10,220 nt of DNA from JAGUXG01 sp043798435 (GTDB taxonomy: Bacteria; UBA9089; UBA9088; JAGUXG01). This document shows, in pieces, positions 7,414-10,220 of the stretch (positions within the stretch are counted from its first letter, which is position 1; each line of letters starts with the position of its first letter). The DNA lies in NCBI GenBank assembly GCA_043798435.1, contig JAZDOR010000053.1:1-10220 (forward strand), given 5' to 3'. Below the pieces are notes generated by a model that saw only the letters and a program-made list of their open reading frames with translations, searched no databases and was not told the origin of the DNA. Made by a program: the position numbers and the translations under genes.

Positions 7414-7497
7414 GTATTCAGAATACAGAATACAGAATCCAGAATACAGAATACAGAATACAGAATCCAGAATACAGAATCCAGAATTAAGAATATT
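7414..7497. repeat. Heptamer array, AGAATAC/AGAATCC family
   Basis: AGAATAC and AGAATCC alternate irregularly in exact 7-bp steps and decay to AGAATTA and AGAATAT at the right end. On this strand the shared core is CAG, opposite to the CTG sense of the adjoining 7500-7621 array. Together the two form a large inverted repeat just upstream of the murE start. Confidence 0.92.
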
Positions 7498-7499
7498 AA

Positions 7500-7621
7500 A
7501 TTCTGACTTCTGACTCCTGAATTCTGACTCCTGAATTCTGACTCCTGAATTCTGACTCCTGACTTCTGACTCCTGAATTCTGACTCCTGAATTCTGACTC
7601 CTGAATTCTGACTCCTGAATT
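7500..7621. repeat. Heptamer array, CTGAATT/CTGACTC family
   Basis: It uses the same words as the array at 1-227 (CCTGAAT, TCTGACT, CCTGACT), again with occasional extra TCTGACT or CCTGACT steps. It ends in the middle of a word at CTGAATTC, where the palindromic element 7623-7905 begins. Confidence 0.95.
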
Positions 7622-7622
7622 C

Positions 7623-7905
7623 GTAACTATTTACCCAAGTGAAGTACAACAAAGAATATAAACCACTCAAGGCACAGAGATCACGGAGAAAGAAGAAACA
7701 CGAAAGCCCGAAAGGGAGAAATCCCGAAAGAAAAAAATCACACAAAGCCTTAAAGAATATAAACTACGAAATACGCGAAAATACGCAAAAATGAATCAGA
7801 ATTTTTCGCGTCTTTCGTGCCTTTCGTAGTTATCTCTTATATTTTATTTTTCCAAAATCTCCGTGTTTCAGTGGTTAGTCTTACTTCAGATGGGTAAAGT
7901 GTTAC
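7623..7905. mobile_element. Nested palindromic element with 24-bp terminal inverted repeats (MITE-like)
   Basis: The ends 7623-7646 and 7882-7905 are inverted copies at 20 of 24 positions; the outermost bases are GTAAC and GTTAC, and the core is TTACCCA..TGAAGTA. Inside are two more pairs: AACCACT..CACGGAGA (7661-7688) against 7858-7876, and AACTACGAAATACGCGAAAAT (7762-7782) against 7801-7831. The whole could fold as one long hairpin. Heptamer array lies directly against both ends, as if the element had inserted into an array. It has no coding capacity. It fits a non-autonomous, MITE-like element, though no target duplication can be proved within repeats. Confidence 0.65.
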
Positions 7906-8047
7906 CTGAATTCTGACTCCTGAATTCTGACTCCTGAATTCTGACTCCTGACTTCTGACTTCTGAATTCTGACTTCTGACTCCTGACTTCTGACTCCTGA
8001 ATTCTGACTCCTGAATTCTGACTCCTGAATTCTGACTCCTGTATTCT
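7905..8047. repeat. Heptamer array, CTGAATT/CTGACTC family
   Basis: This is a third large array of the CCTGAAT / TCTGACT / CCTGACT words, with irregular order in the middle (about 7945-7990). It continues the array interrupted by the palindromic element and stops about 22 bp from the ftsL stop codon. Confidence 0.95.
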
Positions 8048-8069
8048 TGTTATCCGAGTAATTATTTTT

Positions 8070-8110
8070 TTACTGCTCACTGCCTACTGCTTTTGCCTCT
8101 GCCTTTTGCC
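8070..8110. repeat. Heptamer-like repeat in the ftsL 3' end, NNACTGC family
   Basis: TTACTGC, TCACTGC and CTACTGC follow in 7-bp steps, then TTTTGCC, TCTGCC and TTTTGCC with one 6-bp step. The repeat supplies the ftsL stop codon and about the last ten codons. Confidence 0.65.
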
Positions 8111-8450
8111 CAAAAATAAAAGCCAGCATAGAAGAGGACTTGGTCTTCTCCTCTATCTTTTCCTCTGGGGCAAATTTGACTTCGGAAAGAATAGTAGTCT
8201 GACTGAGACCTGCTTTAATAAACCCCAATTTCTCGCCTACTTTCTCAATCCTCTCAGGATTTTTAAGTCTGGCAATCTCTACACAAAGATCCCTTCTTAT
8301 CACATCCTCTATCTGAGCCTTCTCCTCAAGCTCGGAAATCTCATATCGCAGAGATAGTATCTGTTTCTGGTAGAAAGCTACTGCAAAGAACCAGATAAGA
8401 CAACCCAAGCCATTAACTATCAAAAACCCTCTTCTTCTTCTAAGATTCAT
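8070..8450 (-). CDS. ftsL: Divisome protein FtsL (FtsL/DivIC-type)
   Basis: This small bitopic membrane protein belongs to the divisome scaffold that activates septal peptidoglycan synthesis. The 126 residues begin with a basic stretch (MNLRRRR), then one membrane helix at about 9-27, a coiled coil at about 28-62 (LRYEISELEEKAQIEDVIRR) and LKNPERIEKVGEKLGF (62-77), the usual FtsL/DivIC extracytoplasmic motif. Its ATG overlaps the rsmH stop as ATGA, and a strong GGAGGAG lies 7 nt before the ATG inside rsmH, so the two are translationally coupled. Sequence similarity in this family is low, so the name rests on topology, motif and position. The tail (about AKAVGSEQ) is encoded by a heptamer-like repeat. 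Its usual partner gene ftsI is missing downstream. Confidence 0.85.
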   Translation of the reverse strand: MNLRRRRGFLIVNGLGCLIWFFAVAFYQKQILSLRYEISELEEKAQIEDVIRRDLCVEIARLKNPERIEKVGEKLGFIKAGLSQTTILSEVKFAPEEKIEEKTKSSSMLAFIFGQKAEAKAVGSEQ

Positions 8451-9304
8451 ACCTTTTCTCCTCCTCGAAGTTTTGCACTTCTTGCCCTTGGATTCATCTG
8501 CACCTCTTCTGGTGTAGGTCGCAAAGGCTTCTTGGTTAATACTCTAAATACCTCCTCTTTTTGCCATTCTTTGAATCTTCTCTTTACAATTCTATCCTCT
8601 AATGAATGAAAAGATATAACGACAATCCTTCCATTGCTGGCTAAATATGGAAAGATGTTATCAAGGGATTCCATCAGAGCAGAAAGCTCATCATTCACCG
8701 CAATCCTTAATGCCTGAAATGTTCGTGTGGCTGGATGTATCTTCCCTCGTCTGCCATATGCCCTTGCCACAAGGCTTGCCAACTCTATTGTTGTTCGTAT
8801 TGGCCTGTTCTTCACAATCTCTCTGGCTATTCTTCTATTCATTCTCTCCTCGCCATATTCTCTAAGGATTCTCGCCAACTCTTCTTCTCTTCCCCTATTT
8901 ATTATATCAGCACATTTGAGACTTTTACTTAAATCCATTCTCATATCCAGGGGCCCCTCTCTTTGAAAGCTAAAACCCCTTATATCTTGTTCAATCTGAT
9001 ATGAAGAAAGTCCAAGGTCATACAGCACCCCAAAAACCTCTTTTATTTTATGCTTTTTTATCGCCTCGCCTACCTGCCTAAAATTTCCCTTCTCAAAGAC
9101 TATCCTTTTTTGATAATCACTTAAACCTTTCTTTGCCAAAACCAGAATCTCCTCATCCTGGTCAATTCCCAATACCTTTCCTCCCCTCTTCAGTATCTCT
9201 CGAGAATGACCCCCAGCACCCAAAGTGCAATCTACATACCATTTGCCTTTTCTTACATTAAGGTGTTCAATTGCCTCCTTTGCCATTACAGGAAGATGAA
9301 TCAT
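8447..9304 (-). CDS. rsmH: 16S rRNA (cytosine-1402-N4)-methyltransferase RsmH (MraW)
   Basis: This SAM-dependent methyltransferase modifies N4 of C1402 in the decoding region of 16S rRNA. Family signatures are HLPVM (3-7), the SAM-binding DCTLGAGGHS (25-34), GIDQDEEIL (46-54), DLGLSSYQIEQDIRGFSFQ (96-114) followed by GPLDMRMD (117-124), HPATRTFQALRIAVNDEL (190-207), VISFHSLEDRIVK (229-241) and NPRARSAKLR (271-280). At 285 residues it is slightly shorter than the E. coli protein but complete. The start is fixed by HLPVM lying right at the N terminus. No Shine-Dalgarno precedes it: the ATG follows a heptamer hairpin and a short A/T spacer. It overlaps ftsL by 4 nt and lies 67 bp below mraZ. Confidence 0.98.
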   Translation of the reverse strand: MIHLPVMAKEAIEHLNVRKGKWYVDCTLGAGGHSREILKRGGKVLGIDQDEEILVLAKKGLSDYQKRIVFEKGNFRQVGEAIKKHKIKEVFGVLYDLGLSSYQIEQDIRGFSFQREGPLDMRMDLSKSLKCADIINRGREEELARILREYGEERMNRRIAREIVKNRPIRTTIELASLVARAYGRRGKIHPATRTFQALRIAVNDELSALMESLDNIFPYLASNGRIVVISFHSLEDRIVKRRFKEWQKEEVFRVLTKKPLRPTPEEVQMNPRARSAKLRGGEKV

Positions 9305-9309
9305 ATTTT

Positions 9310-9390
9310 AATCGCGAATCTCGGATCGCGGATCGCGAATCTAATTCTATTTTCAATTAGCGATTCGCAATTCACGATTCCAGATTCCTC
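9310..9390. repeat. Heptamer hairpin, RATCGCG family, mraZ-rsmH junction
   Basis: The left arm is AATCGCG, AATCTCG, GATCGCG, GATCGCG, AATCTAA. The right arm is ATTAGCG, ATTCGCA, ATTCACG, ATTCCAG, ATTCCTC, all in exact 7-bp steps. The arms pair imperfectly around an 8-nt loop (9347-9354) that is nearly the same as the loop of the 5936-6003 element. The right arm runs into mraZ and encodes its last residues and stop. The rsmH ATG lies 5 bp from the left arm. Confidence 0.88.
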
Positions 9391-9809
9391 TCTAACTCCT
9401 CTCCAAGCTCTTCAAAACTTACACTGCCATCATATTCTTCCCAGCTCTTCTTATCCCATACCTCTATTCTATCAGGAAGCCCTATCAGAATAACCTCTTT
9501 TCCTATCTGAGCATATCCTCTAAGGATTTGAGGAATGACCAACCTTCCTTGCCTATCAATCCTCTCTTCTGTAGCACCAAAAAGGAGCTTTCTTATCAGA
9601 GATCTACCCCTTGCTTTTGGGGTTTGCTTCATTCTTTCAATGTGCAGATTCCACTCCTCAGGAAGGTAGAGATAGAGACACTGATCATATCCTCTGGCAA
9701 TCACAATAGAGTTTATATTCTTTTCAGATAGGCTCTTTCTGAGTTTAGCTGGAAGGACTATTCTTCCATTCTCAATGATAAGTTCAGCAGTTAAGGGAAG
9801 GGGTATCAT
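9372..9809 (-). CDS. mraZ: Transcriptional regulator MraZ
   Basis: This DNA-binding protein has two SpoVT/AbrB-like swapped-hairpin halves and acts as a multimeric ring regulating its own dcw operon. The 145 residues show both halves: NGRIVLPAKLR (14-24) and DRQGRLVIPQILR (85-97), the second followed by LIGLPDRIEVWDKKSWEEY (108-126). Length and layout are those of the family. The start is supported by a GGAGG at 9817-9821, 7 nt before the ATG. It is the first gene of the operon, about 25 nt downstream of the predicted transcription start. The last codons (LERNLES) are drawn from a heptamer repeat. The four TGGRN repeats upstream are its probable operator. Confidence 0.97.
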   Translation of the reverse strand: MIPLPLTAELIIENGRIVLPAKLRKSLSEKNINSIVIARGYDQCLYLYLPEEWNLHIERMKQTPKARGRSLIRKLLFGATEERIDRQGRLVIPQILRGYAQIGKEVILIGLPDRIEVWDKKSWEEYDGSVSFEELGEELERNLES

Positions 9810-9817
9810 AAAATTTC

Positions 9818-9852
9818 CTCCATTACTACCCAGAATCTTCCATTTTACTCCA
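9818..9852 (-). promoter_or_regulatory. Probable MraZ operator: four TGGRN repeats at 10-bp spacing
   Basis: On the minus strand TGGAG (9852-9848), TGGAA (9842-9838), TGGGT (9832-9828) and TGGAG (9822-9818) begin exactly 10 bp apart. E. coli MraZ is known to bind TGGGN direct repeats separated by 5 nt upstream of mraZ, the same geometry. The first repeat lies in the promoter spacer, the second starts at the -10 and the last overlaps the Shine-Dalgarno sequence of mraZ. Binding would be expected to block RNA polymerase or ribosome access. Confidence 0.75.
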
Positions 9853-9870
9853 AAACAAACAATTTGTCAA
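9842..9870 (-). promoter_or_regulatory. Sigma-70-type promoter of the dcw operon
   Basis: A perfect -35 TTGACA (9870-9865) and a -10 TAAAAT (9847-9842) are separated by 17 bp. The predicted start near 9835 gives a leader of about 25 nt before mraZ. This is the best promoter in the window. Confidence 0.85.
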
Positions 9871-9915
9871 CAAAAAAATTTGGTTGTGATGTTACTATCA
9901 AGAAGCTACCTGTTT

Positions 9916-9957
9916 AAAAATGTTATATTTAATTACTAAATAAAAATGTTATATTTT
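9916..9957. repeat. AT-rich 16-bp direct repeat
   Basis: TAAAAATGTTATATTT occurs identically at 9916-9931 and 9942-9957, a 26-bp period. It lies between the dcw promoter and the transposase relic. It may be a protein-binding site or part of an element end; I cannot assign it. Confidence 0.7.
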
Positions 9958-9969
9958 TGGTGGTGGTAT

Positions 9970-10024
9970 TGTGGATATGTAGAAAACTCGTTAGAGTTTT
10001 CCTTTTCGTAGCGTCATATCCACA
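9970..10024. repeat. Nested perfect inverted repeats upstream of the transposase relic
   Basis: An outer 10-bp perfect pair, TGTGGATATG (9970-9979) and CATATCCACA (10015-10024), encloses an inner 8-bp perfect hairpin, GAAAACTC (9982-9989), loop GTTA, GAGTTTTC (9994-10001). The outer pair contains ATATCCACA on each strand, one base off the DnaA-box consensus TTATCCACA. The element lies about 70 bp upstream of the transposase-like start, so it may belong to an insertion sequence end. Confidence 0.75.
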
Positions 10025-10094
10025 GTTAACAGTTAATCTTTCAATAACTTTGTGGTAATCTCTTATACAAAACTTTAAGAAGGAGATAGACACA

Positions 10095-10216
10095 ATGGAA
10101 AAAGAAAGGAGGACTGCCGTAACTTTGGAAGAGATGAGAAACACAAGGTATTGATGGAGCTTTTAGAAGGGAGTATCAATGCCACAAGAGCGATAGAGCT
10201 TTTAGAGCTAAGCTAA
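10095..10216 (+). pseudogene. Decayed N terminus of a transposase (helix-turn-helix type), by resemblance
   Basis: A strong AGGAG (10081-10085), 9 nt before an ATG, starts MEKERRTAVTLEEMRNTRY, which stops at 10152-10154. In another frame from about 10139 the sequence reads KHKVLMELLEGSINATRAIELLELS and stops at 10214-10216. Joined, the two resemble the N-terminal helix-turn-helix of ISNCY/IS481-like transposases (pattern KV...LLEG.....A.ELL.LS). This suggests one frameshift and one stop mutation in a dead copy. The joining is my inference, and the rest of any element lies beyond the window. A short real peptide of 19 residues cannot be excluded. Confidence 0.45.
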
Positions 10217-10220
10217 TCCA

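Larger units (their letters stand above)
7389..8069. other. Gene-free block at the expected ftsI position
   Basis: In the usual dcw order a class B penicillin-binding protein (FtsI) lies between ftsL and murE. Here there are 681 bp with no plausible gene. The block holds an inverted pair of heptamer arrays (7414-7621), a nested palindromic element (7623-7905) and another array (7905-8047). Open frames across it are repeat translations. I see no SxxK, SxN or KTG penicillin-binding motif in them. Confidence 0.85.

Noticed and set aside
7410..7745. A 111-codon minus-strand open frame
   Set aside because: Its protein is mainly a translation of the heptamer arrays (SEFRSQNSGVR-type) plus the palindromic element. 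It has no Shine-Dalgarno and no family resemblance.
7886..8080. A 64-codon minus-strand open frame
   Set aside because: It is almost wholly array translation and overlaps the ftsL end. The 7-bp period, not coding, explains the open frame.
9982..10006. Terminator for a plus-strand transcript
   Set aside because: The perfect 8-bp hairpin is followed only by CTTTTC, has few G/C pairs and has no gene upstream on that strand.
9929..10144. A 71-codon minus-strand open frame
   Set aside because: It spans the direct repeat, the nested palindrome and the relic of the opposite-strand transposase. It has no conserved motif or ribosome site.

Overview
This window holds a bacterial division and cell-wall (dcw) cluster. 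On the minus strand, reading from high to low coordinates, it runs mraZ, rsmH, ftsL, murE, mraY, murD, ftsW. A membrane-fused MurF-type ligase lies on the plus strand and converges on ftsW. MurE carries the DNPR motif of meso-diaminopimelate-adding enzymes, so the organism is a diderm-type or other m-DAP bacterium. The AT-leaning DNA and the gaps packed with short tandem repeats resemble genomes of uncultured, metagenome-derived phyla. I cannot name the phylum from the sequence alone.

Layout: 1-227 is a heptanucleotide array. 264-1793 is the murF-like gene. 1794-2070 is a gap with inverted heptamers and a second copy of a 28-bp promoter-like repeat. 2071-9809 is the dcw operon. 9810-10094 holds the operon promoter, a probable MraZ operator, an AT-rich direct repeat and a nested palindrome. 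10095-10220 is the start of a decayed transposase, by resemblance. The operon promoter (TTGACA-17-TAAAAT) is followed by four TGGRN pentamers spaced exactly 10 bp apart, the arrangement known for MraZ binding, so the operon is probably autoregulated by MraZ.

The genes work together as follows. MurE, the MurF-like protein and MurD are ATP-dependent ligases that build the UDP-MurNAc pentapeptide. MraY links the product to undecaprenyl phosphate. FtsW is the SEDS glycan polymerase of the divisome. FtsL is a divisome scaffold. RsmH methylates 16S rRNA. MraZ is the regulator. Two members of the usual order are missing from their places. ftsI (PBP3) is absent between ftsL and murE, where there is instead a 681-bp gene-free block of arrays around a nested palindromic element. 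Canonical murF is absent between murE and mraY. murG and murC do not follow ftsW.

The most striking signal is in the gaps. Almost every one carries tandem arrays with a 7-bp period, in several sequence families (CTGANNN, RATCGCG, AAATTNG/CTAATTT, NCCTGAN, NNACTGC). They are often arranged as inverted pairs that can fold into hairpins. The arrays run into gene ends and supply the last codons and stop codons of murE, ftsL and mraZ. They also lie directly upstream of start codons that lack a Shine-Dalgarno sequence. This resembles in kind the heptanucleotide STRR repeats known from cyanobacteria, but with several families side by side in one operon.
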